From Oscillospiraceae bacterium (lineage in GTDB: Bacteria > Bacillota > Clostridia > Oscillospirales > Oscillospiraceae), in NCBI GenBank assembly GCA_017458335.1, contig JAFTFT010000036.1, positions 1 to 64,000 on the forward strand: DNA of 64,000 nucleotides, in the 5' to 3' direction. The position numbers and the translations under genes are program-made. Every line of letters begins with the position of its first letter. Positions within the stretch are counted from its first letter, which is position 1. The notes below the pieces were generated by a model. It saw nothing but the letters and a program-made list of their open reading frames with translations, was not told the DNA's origin and made no database searches. Below are positions 17,457 through 25,790 of the stretch, one piece after another.

Positions 17457-19024
17457 CAAATCTCTTCTCAGAGAGCATTGCTCCAGAAGTATGCTGACGA
17501 TCACGGCTTCACCCACACCAGATTCTTCGTGGACGATGGCTATACCGGTACCAACTTCAATCGTCCCGCCATGCAGGAATTGCTCTCCCTGGTGGAAGCG
17601 GGGCAGGTCGGCACGATCATCGTGAAGGACATGAGCCGTTTCGGCAGAGACTACCTGCAAGTAGGGCACTACACCGAGATCGTATTTCCCAGCATGAATG
17701 TGCGCTTCATCGCCGTGAACGATGGGGTGGATTCCGAACACGGCGACAGCGATTTCACCCCGGTCCGCAACCTGTTCAACGACTTCTATGCCAAGGACAC
17801 CAGCCGGAAAGTGCGTGCGGTTATCCGAGCAAAAGGTATGCGTGGCGAGCATCTCAACCGCCCGCCTTACGGATACCTGGAAGATCCGATGCGAAAAGGA
17901 CACTGGATCATCGATCCGGAAACTGCGCCGGTGGTAAGACGAATCTTTGACCTGGCAATGCAGGGAAAAGGCCCGGAGAGCATTGCCTCGATCCTGGAGA
18001 AAGAATCCTGATGCCCACTGCCGTGTATAACCAGCGGCACGGGAACTCGCTTTCGTCTCATCCATATCACTGGTCAGACGCTACTGTGTGCGCTATCCTT
18101 GAACGCATCGAGTACACCGGCTGCACCTGCAACTTCAAGACGTATTCCAAATCCTATAAGCTGAAGAAGCGCATCCCCAACAAGCCGGAGGACATGGTGA
18201 TTACGGAAAACACGCAGGAAGCTATCGTTCCAAAGAAGCTATGGGATAGGGTGCAGGAGCTTCGTCAGCAGCGGCATCGCAGCATCCAGCGAGCAGAACG
18301 GGAAAGCATGTTTGCCGGTATCACCTACTGCGCAGACTGCGGAAAGCGGATGCACTTTGCCACTTGCAAGAGCTTTGAAGGGAAGCAGGATCATTACAGG
18401 TGTTCCAGCTATAAAGATAATCGTGGCGAATGCACATGCCACTACATCCGAGAGATAGTATTGCAGGACATCGTGCTGGAACGCATTCGCGCCGTGACAG
18501 CCCATGTCCGAGAAGATGCGGAGGGCTTTCAGCAGGAGTGGATGCAATCCACCCGCAAGGCGCAGGACAGCAGCATCCAACAGAACCAGAAGCAGCTGAC
18601 GCAGGCGAAGAAACGTTTGGAGGACATCGACAAACTGATCTCCCGGCTGTACGAAGATCACGTTCTCGGCACGCTTTCGGATGATCGCTATCAGAAAATG
18701 ATAGCGGATTATGAAGAAGAGCAGGAGCGGCTCAAGACCGAGATCACCGTCATGGAAGAACTGATCGACCAGCAGCGAGAAGACAGCGACAACTACGACC
18801 GCTTCGCCGCCCTGGTGGAAAAGTACGTGGACATTCCTGAACTGACCACAGCCATCGTGAACGAATTCATCAAGAAGATCATTGTCCACGAAGCAGATAA
18901 ATCCAGCGGCCACCGCAGGCAGACGGTGGAGATCATCTTTAACTTCGTCGGCCAGATCGAAATCCCCATTCTGACTGAGCCGATCACCCTGGAAGCATCC
19001 CCAAAGCAAAGGAAAACCGCGTAG
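17457..19024 (+). pseudogene. large serine recombinase (DUF4368 type), truncated and frameshifted
   Basis: Coding similarity begins abruptly at QISSQRALLQKYADDHGF (17457), so the N-terminal part with the catalytic serine is gone. The rest of the resolvase domain is present (VDDGYTGTNFNRP, IVKDMSRFGRDYLQVG), followed by the Recombinase domain, a zinc ribbon (CADCGK, CSSYKDNRGECTC), a long coiled coil and a DUF4368-like end (HEADKSSGHRRQT). The first frame stops at 18009-18011 (EKES-stop), and the frame reading MPTAVYNQRHGNS continues from there. One lost base, restoring EKE-ILMPTA, would join them. Such enzymes excise Tn4451/Tn1549-like elements; here it is dead. No cargo genes or attachment sites are visible nearby. 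Confidence 0.85.
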
Positions 19025-19042
19025 CCACATCGACTACGCGGT
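19016..19042 (+). terminator. terminator hairpin overlapping the recombinase stop codon
   Basis: The arms accgcgtag and ctacgcggt pair around a 9-nt loop; the 5' arm includes the recombinase stop codon. Confidence 0.55.
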
Positions 19043-19096
19043 CTCCCCAAGGATTAGTTCCTTATGAACGAAAACCCTTCCGGTTTCAGGTTTTTC

Positions 19097-19125
19097 TTGC
19101 AAAGCAGGGGAAGAGGGAATATAAT
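19097..19125 (+). promoter_or_regulatory. sigma-A promoter of the TPR protein gene
   Basis: TTGCAA (19097-19102), a 17-bp spacer and TATAAT (19120-19125) lie 30 nt before the ATG. Confidence 0.7.
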
Positions 19126-19155
19126 GAAGGCAACTTTGAGAAAAGAGGGACGACG

Positions 19156-20250
19156 ATGGACAATAGAGTGGGGCCTCTGCGGGTTATTCTTCTCGCGCTG
19201 CTTACCGTTTTGATCCTGGCCATCCTGGCGGGCGCAGGGCTGTACCTGCGCGACAGCATGCTGATGCGCGAGGGCGACATCAACTACAACGCGGGGGATT
19301 ACAGCTCCGCACTTGCGCGCTATAAGGTTCTGCAGGATAACACCCTGTTTCAGAAGGAAGCCTTCCAGAAGGCGGACTACTGCAACTATAACCTCGCCCG
19401 GGAGGCGATGGAGAACGAGCAGTGGGAAGCTGCCAAGGGCTATCTGAATGAAGTCAAGTCCTTTGAGCTGGACAGCGTGAACAAGCTGATCCAGGAGTGC
19501 GACGACGGCCTTGAGGCGGAAGCGGACCGTCTGCGCTCGTATGACAAGATCTTTCTGGAGGATCTGGAGCGGGCGATCACCCTGCGCCTGGACCCGGATG
19601 ACGACGGCGATGTCGTTGTGCGGGAGCAGATGTTCCTGAAGGACTATGACCACCGCTACTTCCAGGATGAGAAGCTGCGGGACTATGCCCTGCGCTACCT
19701 CGACGCGCTGCAGCAGCAGTACGACGCTCGGTCGCAGATCTATAAGTCCGAACGGGATCTGGCCCTCAACGACGCAAGACTCCTGAACTATGAGGTCCTG
19801 GACGGCCTCTACAAAGATTACGGGTTCATGGCGGACAATGTGCAGTTCGTGGGCGAGTTCGTGGGCGAGCTGCCCAGAATGCGGGAGTATAATGCCTCCC
19901 TGCATGAGGTCTATGCGGACATGCACAGCCAGATCGACCGCACCGCAACCTGGCCGGAAGAGACTTACTTCCCCAGCTTCTATACGACGGATTATCACAA
20001 CAATACCGGGCATACGATCAGCCTGAAGTTCTTCTACTATATCTATACCTGGAACCAGCAGAGATATCTGGAAGAGCAGGAGTTCGATATTTATGACGTA
20101 CCGCCGCATTCCAATTACAAGGTGAGAATGCATGAATCCGACAATCAGGCGGGAGTCAGCTTCCTGGTGGACTGGATCGTGACCGGGATCGACGGCTACG
20201 AGAAAACCGCGGAGGAAGTGCTCGACTATCGAGCCAGTGCGAAATACTAA
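19156..20250 (+). CDS. membrane-anchored TPR-like protein, unknown function
   Basis: The protein is 364 residues, with agaggga as ribosome binding site. One N-terminal helix (about 9-30) is followed directly by a tetratricopeptide-like unit (MREGDINYNAGDYSSALARY, then a second helix pair near EQWEAAKGYLNEVKSF). A largely helical middle (YDKIFLEDLERAI, RYLDALQQQYDARSQIY) and a C-terminal beta-rich region (HTISLKFFYYIYTW, SNYKVRM, GVSFLVDWIVTGIDGYEK) complete it. The protein probably faces outward from the membrane. It has its own promoter and a terminator 8 nt after the stop, so it is a single-gene unit. I do not recognise the family. The anchor-plus-TPR start resembles the LRR protein at 52506. 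Confidence 0.8.
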   Translation: MDNRVGPLRVILLALLTVLILAILAGAGLYLRDSMLMREGDINYNAGDYSSALARYKVLQDNTLFQKEAFQKADYCNYNLAREAMENEQWEAAKGYLNEVKSFELDSVNKLIQECDDGLEAEADRLRSYDKIFLEDLERAITLRLDPDDDGDVVVREQMFLKDYDHRYFQDEKLRDYALRYLDALQQQYDARSQIYKSERDLALNDARLLNYEVLDGLYKDYGFMADNVQFVGEFVGELPRMREYNASLHEVYADMHSQIDRTATWPEETYFPSFYTTDYHNNTGHTISLKFFYYIYTWNQQRYLEEQEFDIYDVPPHSNYKVRMHESDNQAGVSFLVDWIVTGIDGYEKTAEEVLDYRASAKY

Positions 20251-20257
20251 TCATCTG

Positions 20258-20292
20258 CCGGCGCCCGCAGCAAAACGGGCGCCGGTTCTTTT
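20258..20292 (+). terminator. rho-independent terminator
   Basis: A 10-bp GC stem (ccggcgcccg/cgggcgccgg) with an 8-nt loop is followed by ttctttt. Confidence 0.85.
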
Positions 20293-20360
20293 GCCGCTCC
20301 CCGGGCAAAAGCGCGGACGGAGCGGAACGGACAGGATCGAAGCGGATAAAGGAGACGGCG

Positions 20361-21122
20361 ATGTATTTTGACACCCACGCGCATCTGGACGATAAGGCGT
20401 TTGACGAAGACCGGGACGAACTGCTCCTCCGGCTGAGAGAGAGCGGTGTCGACTGTGTGCTGGATCCCGGCTGCGACCCGGAGAGCAGCCGGAAGGCGGC
20501 TTCGCTCGCGGAGGGGGAGGAGTGGGTCTTCTTTGCCGCCGGCATCCATCCGGAAGAGCTGCACGCGTTCAACGACGAAGGCCTGGAGCAGATCGCCGCC
20601 CTGCTGAAGCATCCGAAATGCCGGGCCGTCGGGGAGATCGGCCTGGACTATTACTGGGACGACAGCCATAAGGAGGAGCAGAAGCGGCTTTTTCACGCCC
20701 AGCTCTCCCTGGCGCGGGAGAACGGTCTCCCGGTGGTGATTCACGACCGGGAGGCACACGGCGACTGCCTTGCCGTCGTGCGCCAGTACCCCGGGCTGCG
20801 CGGCGTGTTCCACTGCTATTCCGGCAGCCCGGAGATGGCGGAGGAGCTTCTGCGCATGGGCTGGTACCTGGGCTTCGACGGGCCGATCACCTATAAGAAT
20901 GCCAGAAAAGCCCTCGACGTCCTGCGGATCTGCCCGGAGGACCGCATCCTGGTGGAGACCGACAGCCCGTATCTCGCCCCGGCACCGAAACGCGGGAAAC
21001 GGAATGACCCGGGAAACCTTCCCTTCATCTGCGCGAAAATCGCCGAGATCAGGGGGAAAACTCCGGAAGAGGTCGCGGAGCTGACCGCGGCAAACGGCCG
21101 CCGGCTGTTCGGGATTGCCTGA
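20361..21122 (+). CDS. tatD: TatD family metal-dependent hydrolase/DNase
   Basis: The protein is 253 residues, a normal length. It has the amidohydrolase-fold metal ligands of TatD: HxH at residues 6/8 (DTHAHLD), the glutamate in GEIGLDYY, VIHDREAH, FHCYSG and the final aspartate in ETDSPYLAP. GGAGA lies 6 nt before the ATG. TatD proteins are cytoplasmic 3'-5' nucleases linked to DNA repair and turnover; the exact substrate here is inferred from family only. The gene lies between a terminator and the promoter of the carboxypeptidase gene. Confidence 0.93.
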   Translation: MYFDTHAHLDDKAFDEDRDELLLRLRESGVDCVLDPGCDPESSRKAASLAEGEEWVFFAAGIHPEELHAFNDEGLEQIAALLKHPKCRAVGEIGLDYYWDDSHKEEQKRLFHAQLSLARENGLPVVIHDREAHGDCLAVVRQYPGLRGVFHCYSGSPEMAEELLRMGWYLGFDGPITYKNARKALDVLRICPEDRILVETDSPYLAPAPKRGKRNDPGNLPFICAKIAEIRGKTPEEVAELTAANGRRLFGIA

Positions 21123-21160
21123 GGCCGGAGCGGCGGGCGGGAAGAATTCACGGAATTTTC

Positions 21161-21189
21161 TTGAATCGGAACGCCTTTGGTTGTACAAT
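21161..21189 (+). promoter_or_regulatory. sigma-A promoter of the carboxypeptidase gene
   Basis: TTGAAT (21161-21166), a 17-bp spacer and TACAAT (21184-21189) lie 39 nt before the chosen ATG, which supports that start over in-frame upstream codons. Confidence 0.65.
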
Positions 21190-21228
21190 ACAGGGCATCA
21201 CGGAAAACGGAAGGAGGCGGGCAAACCG

Positions 21229-22038
21229 ATGAAGAACCGGGTTGCGTGGCTGCTGTGCATGGGCGTCCTGTGCCTGACGCTCGCGGCGATCGTCATGTCG
21301 CGGCTGGAAACAAAGACGGACGTGATCTTCGGCGGAATCGACGGGGCGATCGTCTCGACGGATTCGTATGTCGCGGCGGGAGCCGACGAAACGGAGGAGA
21401 CCGAAGAGGTTGACGACGGCTGGCCGGATATCGACATCACAGAGGGCCAGTACCGTATGGTCAACGATGATACGGAGTTCCTGCTGCCCTCCTCGTTTGA
21501 GCCGACCTGCAGCGTGATCGACGGGACCAAGTATATGATGTTCGACGCGGACTATATTCCCTACCTCAACGCCATGATCCACGCGGCGGAGGCGGCGGGG
21601 CACACGGTCTATATCGCCGCGGCGTACCGGACCTATTCCTATCAGACCCAGATGTTCAACGCCAAGGCCAGCCAGCTGGCCGGGAACATCGACTATATGG
21701 ACCCGCGGTATCAGGAATTCGCGGAGAAGGCCAAGCAGATCGTCATGTATCCGGGCAGCAGCGAACATCAGCTGGGCCTCGCGGTGGACATCATGGACCG
21801 GCAGTACAAGAGCCTGATCTATGAGAACATGGACCAGGAGCTGTTTGCCTGGCTGGACGAGCACTGTGCCGAATACGGCTTCATCAAGCGCTATCCCACC
21901 AGGAAGCTTCTGCTCACGGGCTGGGACGAACCCTGGCATTACCGCTATGTCGGCGTGGAAGCCGCGACCTATATCATGGAGCACGGCATCTGCTACGAGG
22001 AGTTCTACAAGCATTACAGACCGGAATTCAAATACTGA
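21229..22038 (+). CDS. VanY-type D-alanyl-D-alanine carboxypeptidase (peptidase M15B)
   Basis: The protein is 269 residues. aaggagg lies about 12 nt before the ATG; an open frame upstream overlaps TatD and the promoter. An N-terminal signal anchor (about 5-24) is followed by an acidic linker (DETEETEEVDDG) and an M15 catalytic domain. Its zinc motifs are SSEHQLGLAVDI (His and Asp ligands) and EPWHYRYVG (catalytic Glu and His ligand), with the YRTY substrate-binding segment. It would trim the terminal D-Ala from peptidoglycan stem peptides outside the membrane. No vancomycin-resistance partners (vanH/A/X/R/S) are nearby, so this is most likely a housekeeping or remodelling enzyme. Confidence 0.9.
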   Translation: MKNRVAWLLCMGVLCLTLAAIVMSRLETKTDVIFGGIDGAIVSTDSYVAAGADETEETEEVDDGWPDIDITEGQYRMVNDDTEFLLPSSFEPTCSVIDGTKYMMFDADYIPYLNAMIHAAEAAGHTVYIAAAYRTYSYQTQMFNAKASQLAGNIDYMDPRYQEFAEKAKQIVMYPGSSEHQLGLAVDIMDRQYKSLIYENMDQELFAWLDEHCAEYGFIKRYPTRKLLLTGWDEPWHYRYVGVEAATYIMEHGICYEEFYKHYRPEFKY

Positions 22039-22057
22039 GAGCTATTATAAGAAGATG

Positions 22058-22095
22058 ATTATCGCCGCTCCGCGTCCGCGGGGTGGCGATAATTC
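22058..22095 (+). terminator. terminator-like hairpin
   Basis: attatcgcc (22058-22066) pairs with ggcgataat (22085-22093), with further pairing inside. The T run after it is weak (tcttt). Confidence 0.65.
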
Positions 22096-22232
22096 TTTCA
22101 ATTCTTGCAAAAAGTTACAAAAAATGACAAAAGAAAGTCTGAAACCCATGCTCTCAGCATGAGTCTTGGAAAGAATTTCGTGATACAATAGAAGCTGCCA
22201 GAATCAAAAATACAATTGGAGGTCAAATCAAA

Positions 22233-23153
22233 ATGAAAAGAATTCTCTCAGTTTTACTTGTTCTTGCCGTACTTTGCTCTTTCGGTCTCACTGCAAGTGC
22301 GGCCGGCTTTGATGTGTCAAAGCTGAAAAGTAGCCCCATGTATTCTTACGACAGCTCTGCCAATGGATGGAAAATAGTTGACGGCTACAATAAGGAATAT
22401 TCGGATGTCGAGGTCAGTTTAATTCTTTTCCTTTCTTCTACATATGTAGAGAAGGGATGGGGACCGGATTTGCGTATCATCTACTACGATAAAAACAAGG
22501 CGAATTATGATACGGTTGAAGGGCTCAGGATAACCGTTAATGATAAGATTTATTCTTTTTACGGATTCGAACAGGGAACTAACAACTCTTATGTCTTCGG
22601 CGGGCAGGTTATGCGCGCATTTTTGAACTCGCTGCCCGCTGCTGTGTCGGCTGCCATTGAAATAGATCACACGACAAAAGACGGCAAATCTTATACTGCC
22701 ACCATAGATCCCGTCAGCATCAGAGAACTGAAGGGACTGGCGGATCTTGGCCGGCTCTTTGAAGCTGCAAATCTTTGGGATCCCGAAGTGACAACGGATT
22801 ATTATGACAATGACAAGTATTATTCAGCCTCTATTGATGATAATCCGTATTTCGACCCGAATGCCGTCCATACGCAAAGCGTGGACTGGAGGGATCTGGT
22901 TGGATACTGGGTGTCTCGAAATGGCAAGCACACATTTGAGATGAAATCCAACGGCGGTTATGTTACCACAGTACCTGTGGTTCCCAAATCCGGAGACAGC
23001 TTTTATATGGAGGATGGAATTATTTATAAGTATTTTTCCAATAACCCGAGCAGGGTGACACCAAATCTCAAAATTTCCATGATTTCCGATACCGAAATTG
23101 AGATTTATTCTTATCAGACCCAAGATACCTATACACTGTATAAGCGGAGATAG
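22233..23153 (+). CDS. secreted protein of unknown function
   Basis: The protein is 306 residues, with tggaggt about 10 nt before the ATG. A classic signal peptide (MKRILSVLLVLAVLCSFGLT, cleavage likely after ASA near 24) is present. The mature part is rich in Tyr, Asp, Asn and Ser with no recognised motif. The last ~90 residues (VDWRDLVGYWVSRNGKHTFE to the end) look like a small beta-barrel or lipocalin-like domain of the kind that follows GxW motifs. Base composition is clearly more AT-rich than the flanking genes and codon use differs, suggesting acquisition by transfer. It stands alone, with a hairpin upstream and a coding remnant downstream. Confidence 0.8.
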   Translation: MKRILSVLLVLAVLCSFGLTASAAGFDVSKLKSSPMYSYDSSANGWKIVDGYNKEYSDVEVSLILFLSSTYVEKGWGPDLRIIYYDKNKANYDTVEGLRITVNDKIYSFYGFEQGTNNSYVFGGQVMRAFLNSLPAAVSAAIEIDHTTKDGKSYTATIDPVSIRELKGLADLGRLFEAANLWDPEVTTDYYDNDKYYSASIDDNPYFDPNAVHTQSVDWRDLVGYWVSRNGKHTFEMKSNGGYVTTVPVVPKSGDSFYMEDGIIYKYFSNNPSRVTPNLKISMISDTEIEIYSYQTQDTYTLYKRR

Positions 23154-23155
23154 AT

Positions 23156-23311
23156 ATAAGCGCAGATGTCGATGCCCTGAATCAGCTGGCCGGAAAACCG
23201 GAAGAATGGATACGGAGCGGGGCAATGCGGCACATGCTCGGTACTCCGGGAGGCGGCTTGTTCATGTTCTCTTCGCAGGTGACAGCGGAGTTTGAGCGAA
23301 TTGGAAAATAA
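23156..23311 (+). pseudogene. 3' coding remnant, unknown family
   Basis: Immediately after the secreted-protein gene one frame reads ISADVDALNQLAGKPEEW, then SGAMRHMLGTPGGGLF and FSSQVTAEFERIGK, then TAA at 23309-23311. The residue mix is protein-like and the GC is high, like normal genes here, but there is no start signal. It is probably the surviving end of a gene displaced by insertion of the secreted-protein gene. Family not recognised. Confidence 0.35.
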
Positions 23312-23340
23312 CGGCAGCAAAGAAAAGAAGATGATTGTCT

Positions 23341-23363
23341 CCACCCCGCCTCCGGCGGGGTGG
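23341..23363. repeat. GC-rich intergenic palindrome
   Basis: A 10-bp perfect stem (ccaccccgcc/ggcggggtgg) has a 3-nt loop. On + it is followed by A's, not T's, so it is not a terminator for + transcription. Its core resembles hairpins near 25710, 38130, 38220 and 51455. Confidence 0.5.
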
Positions 23364-23382
23364 AAAAAACCTGAAAAAATGC

Positions 23383-23411
23383 TTGCCAAACGGGAAAGAA
23401 CGTGCTATGAT
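23383..23411 (+). promoter_or_regulatory. sigma-A promoter of the rimP-nusA-infB operon
   Basis: TTGCCA (23383-23388), a 17-bp spacer and TATGAT (23406-23411). The predicted transcript starts near 23418. Confidence 0.75.
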
Positions 23412-23440
23412 ACGCACAGTTGTTACGTTTTGATCCTGAA

Positions 23441-23466
23441 GAGTGGGTTTTTGCCCACTCTTTTTT
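23441..23466 (+). terminator. leader terminator/attenuator before rimP
   Basis: gagtggg and cccactc enclose a T-rich loop (tttttg) and are followed by six T's. The hairpin lies between the promoter and the rimP ribosome binding site, so it sits in the mRNA leader and could attenuate the whole operon. Confidence 0.75.
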
Positions 23467-23487
23467 GTGAAGATTGGGGGCTTGAGT

Positions 23488-23946
23488 ATGAGCAGGCTGA
23501 CGGATAAGATTGCGGAGATCGCCCGTCCCGTTGTGGAAGAAGAAGGCTGCAGCCTCTGGGATGTGGAGTACGTCCGCGAGGCCGGGACCTGGTATCTGCG
23601 TGTGTTCATCGACCGGGAAGGCGGCGTGTCCATTGATGACTGCGAGCGGGTCAGCCGGCGGCTGGACCCCATCCTGGATGAGAAGGACCCGATCCCCGAG
23701 AGCTACGTCTTTGAGGTCGGCTCCGCCGGGGCGGACAGGGAACTGAAGCGCCCGCGCGACTTTGAACAGTTTATGGGCAGCGAGGTTGAGGTCCGGCTCT
23801 ACCGTCCCGTGGACGGGAGCAAGCACTACACCGGAACGCTCACGGGCTATGAGGACGGCGCGGTCACCCTGACCCAGGGGGAGAAGACCCTCCGCTTTAC
23901 GAAGGAGCAGGTCGCCCAGGTCCGGCTCTATGTGAGCTTCAACTGA
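23488..23946 (+). CDS. rimP: ribosome maturation factor RimP
   Basis: The protein is 152 residues, a normal length. ATG 23488 is preceded by tgggggc; the in-frame extension upstream would begin inside the leader hairpin. Family features are VEEEGCSLWDVEYV, WYLRVFIDREGGVSIDDCE, SRRLDPILDE and SYVFEVGSAG (the usual SPG is SAG here), with an SH3-like C-terminal half. It assists 30S subunit maturation. It is the first gene of the operon continuing into nusA 50 nt downstream, as in most Firmicutes. Confidence 0.95.
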   Translation: MSRLTDKIAEIARPVVEEEGCSLWDVEYVREAGTWYLRVFIDREGGVSIDDCERVSRRLDPILDEKDPIPESYVFEVGSAGADRELKRPRDFEQFMGSEVEVRLYRPVDGSKHYTGTLTGYEDGAVTLTQGEKTLRFTKEQVAQVRLYVSFN

Positions 23947-23996
23947 ACAATATCATATAAAACAATCAGACAGTCAGAAACGGAGAGCATGTTATT

Positions 23997-25049
23997 ATGA
24001 ACGCAGAATTCTTTGCTGCCATTGAGGATATCGAAAAAGAAAAGGGTATTCCCAGAGCCTATATGTATGACAAGATCCGCCAGGCCATGCTGGCGGCCTT
24101 CCGCCGTGATCATCCCGAGAACGAGGACAATGTCGAGATCATTCTGGATGAAGAGAAGAAGCGCATCGACATGCAGGTGAACAAGCTGGTCGTGGAAGAG
24201 GTCGCCGACCCCGCCCACGAGATCGACCAGGACGCCGCGAAGAAGTACTCCAAGCGGGCCAAGCCCGGCGACACCGTGTCCATCCCGGTGGAGACCAAGA
24301 AGTTCGGCCGCATCGCGGCCCAGGCGGCCAAGCAGGTCATCATCCAGGGCATCCGCGAAGCGGAGAGAGGCCTGGTCTATGAGGAGTTCACCTCCAAGGA
24401 GCATGAGATCCTCACCGGTATCGTCTCGCACGTCGACCCGCGCAACGGCAGCGTCGGCATCCGCATCTCCTCCAACAGCGAGTATACCGAGGCGCTGCTC
24501 CCCGCCAACGAGCGCGTCCGCGGGGAAGAGCTGGCGGAAGGCGACCGCATCAAGGTCTATGTCGTCGAGGTCAAGAACGCCACCCGCGGCCCCCAGGTCA
24601 TGATCAGCCGGACCCATCCGGGCCTGGTCAAGCGCCTGTTCGAGCTGGAAGTGCCGGAGATCTATGACGGCACGGTGGAGATCAAGTCCATCGCCCGTGA
24701 GGCCGGCAGCAGAACCAAGATGGCCGTCCTCTCCAATGACCCGAACGTCGACGCCATCGGCTCCTGCGTCGGACCCAAGGGCGCCCGCGTCGCGGAGATC
24801 GTCGAAGAGCTCGGCGGGGAAAAGATCGATATCGTCAATTACAGCGAAGTTCCCGAGGACTATATCGCCGCGGCCCTCAGCCCCTCCGAGGTGGTCAGCG
24901 TGACCATGCTCGAAGACGGAAAGAGCTGCCAGGTCGTGGTCCCGGATGCCCAGCTCTCCCTCGCCATCGGCAAGGAGGGCCAGAACGCCCGCCTCGCGGC
25001 GAAGCTCACCGGCTATAAGATCGACATCAAGCCGGCGTCCCAGGTATAA
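23997..25049 (+). CDS. nusA: transcription termination/antitermination factor NusA
   Basis: The protein is 350 residues, typical of the short Firmicutes form without the C-terminal acidic repeats. It has an N-terminal RNA-polymerase-binding domain (1-130), an S1 domain (about 135-200, [19 protein letters not shown]) and two KH domains ([12 protein letters not shown] near 260 and [20 protein letters not shown] near 325). NusA binds RNA polymerase and nascent RNA to control pausing, termination and antitermination. It is followed 3 nt later by the ylxR homologue. Confidence 0.96.
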   Translation: MNAEFFAAIEDIEKEKGIPRAYMYDKIRQAMLAAFRRDHPENEDNVEIILDEEKKRIDMQVNKLVVEEVADPAHEIDQDAAKKYSKRAKPGDTVSIPVETKKFGRIAAQAAKQVIIQGIREAERGLVYEEFTSKEHEILTGIVSHVDPRNGSVGIRISSNSEYTEALLPANERVRGEELAEGDRIKVYVVEVKNATRGPQVMISRTHPGLVKRLFELEVPEIYDGTVEIKSIAREAGSRTKMAVLSNDPNVDAIGSCVGPKGARVAEIVEELGGEKIDIVNYSEVPEDYIAAALSPSEVVSVTMLEDGKSCQVVVPDAQLSLAIGKEGQNARLAAKLTGYKIDIKPASQV

Positions 25050-25052
25050 GAC

Positions 25053-25334
25053 ATGCCTCCGGTGCCGAAGAAAATCCCCATGCGGCAGTGTGTCGGCTGC
25101 CGTGAGCACCGGCCGAAGAGAGAGCTCGTGCGGATCGTGCGCTCCCCGGAGGGCGTCGTGAGCCTGGACTTCAGCGGGAAGGCCAACGGGCGCGGCGCGT
25201 ATCTTTGCCGCAAGCCGGAGTGCCTGCGCAAGGCCGTCCGGGCGAGAGCGCTGGAGCGCGCCTTCAGCGCGCAGGTTCCGGAAGACGTGATCGCGCGTCT
25301 GGAAAAGGAACTGGAGAGCGCGGATGCAGAGTGA
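25053..25334 (+). CDS. rnpM: YlxR family RNA-binding protein (RnpM)
   Basis: The protein is 93 residues. It has the DUF448 signatures MRQCVGC, a basic strand RELVRIVR and GRGAYLC followed by a basic helix. Family members bind RNase P RNA and modulate its activity in Bacillus subtilis. It begins 3 nt after nusA and overlaps the L7Ae-like gene by 11 nt, so translation is probably coupled. Confidence 0.92.
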   Translation: MPPVPKKIPMRQCVGCREHRPKRELVRIVRSPEGVVSLDFSGKANGRGAYLCRKPECLRKAVRARALERAFSAQVPEDVIARLEKELESADAE

Positions 25335-25656
25335 GCTGCTGCGCTTTCTCGGCCTGATGCGCCGAGCGGGAAAGCTCTCGGTCGGGGAAGAGGGAACCGG
25401 TCAGGCGGCCCGCGCGGGAAAGGCAAAGCTGATCCTGCTGGCGCGGGATGCCTCCGATAACGCCCGTGACCGGGCCGAAGGCTTCGCCCGGCGCGGCGCT
25501 GTGCCGCTGGTACGCCTCCGTGTGGACAAGGCGTCGCTGGCCTCCGCCCTCGGCGTGGCCGGCGGGGCGATGGCCGCGGTGTGCGACGCCGGCTTTGCCC
25601 GCGCGCTGCTCGAGAAGTTCCCGGAAGACACGGAAAGAATAGATCAGACAGAGTAA
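25324..25656 (+). CDS. ylxQ: L7Ae-family ribosomal protein homologue YlxQ
   Basis: The protein is 110 residues. An L7Ae/L30e/Gadd45 fold is indicated by LGLMRRAGKLSVGEEGT, KAKLILLARDASDN and the C-terminal AVCDAGFARALLEKF. It overlaps the end of ylxR. Such proteins are thought to bind kink-turn RNA; the precise role in bacteria is unclear. Between it and infB lie 130 bases with a hairpin flanked by direct repeats. Confidence 0.9.
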   Translation: MQSELLRFLGLMRRAGKLSVGEEGTGQAARAGKAKLILLARDASDNARDRAEGFARRGAVPLVRLRVDKASLASALGVAGGAMAAVCDAGFARALLEKFPEDTERIDQTE

Positions 25657-25663
25657 GACAAAC

Positions 25664-25768
25664 GGAAGAGAAGGTCCGGCTCCGCAGGTTTCAGAGGAGA
25701 ACCCTTCTATCCCCGCCGCAGGCGGGGATAGAAAAAGACAATTGGAAGACAAGGTCCGGCTCCGCCGG
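25664..25768. repeat. 25-bp direct repeats flanking a GC hairpin
   Basis: Copies at 25664-25688 and 25744-25768 share ggaaga-n-aaggtccggct and ccgc-n-gg, with two mismatches in 25. Between them, 25706-25732 is a perfect hairpin (core tatccccgcc/ggcggggata). The block fills the gap between ylxQ and infB, a place where these genes are usually almost adjacent. Confidence 0.55.
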
Positions 25769-25790
25769 TCGTTGAGATAGGAGAATGCTT

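Noticed and set aside
21229-22038. Part of a vancomycin-resistance operon
   Set aside because: No vanR/S/H/A/X-type genes are nearby; a single M15 carboxypeptidase is common in Clostridia.
23341-23363. Terminator for the secreted-protein gene
   Set aside because: The hairpin is followed by A's on the + strand; it is listed as a palindrome instead.
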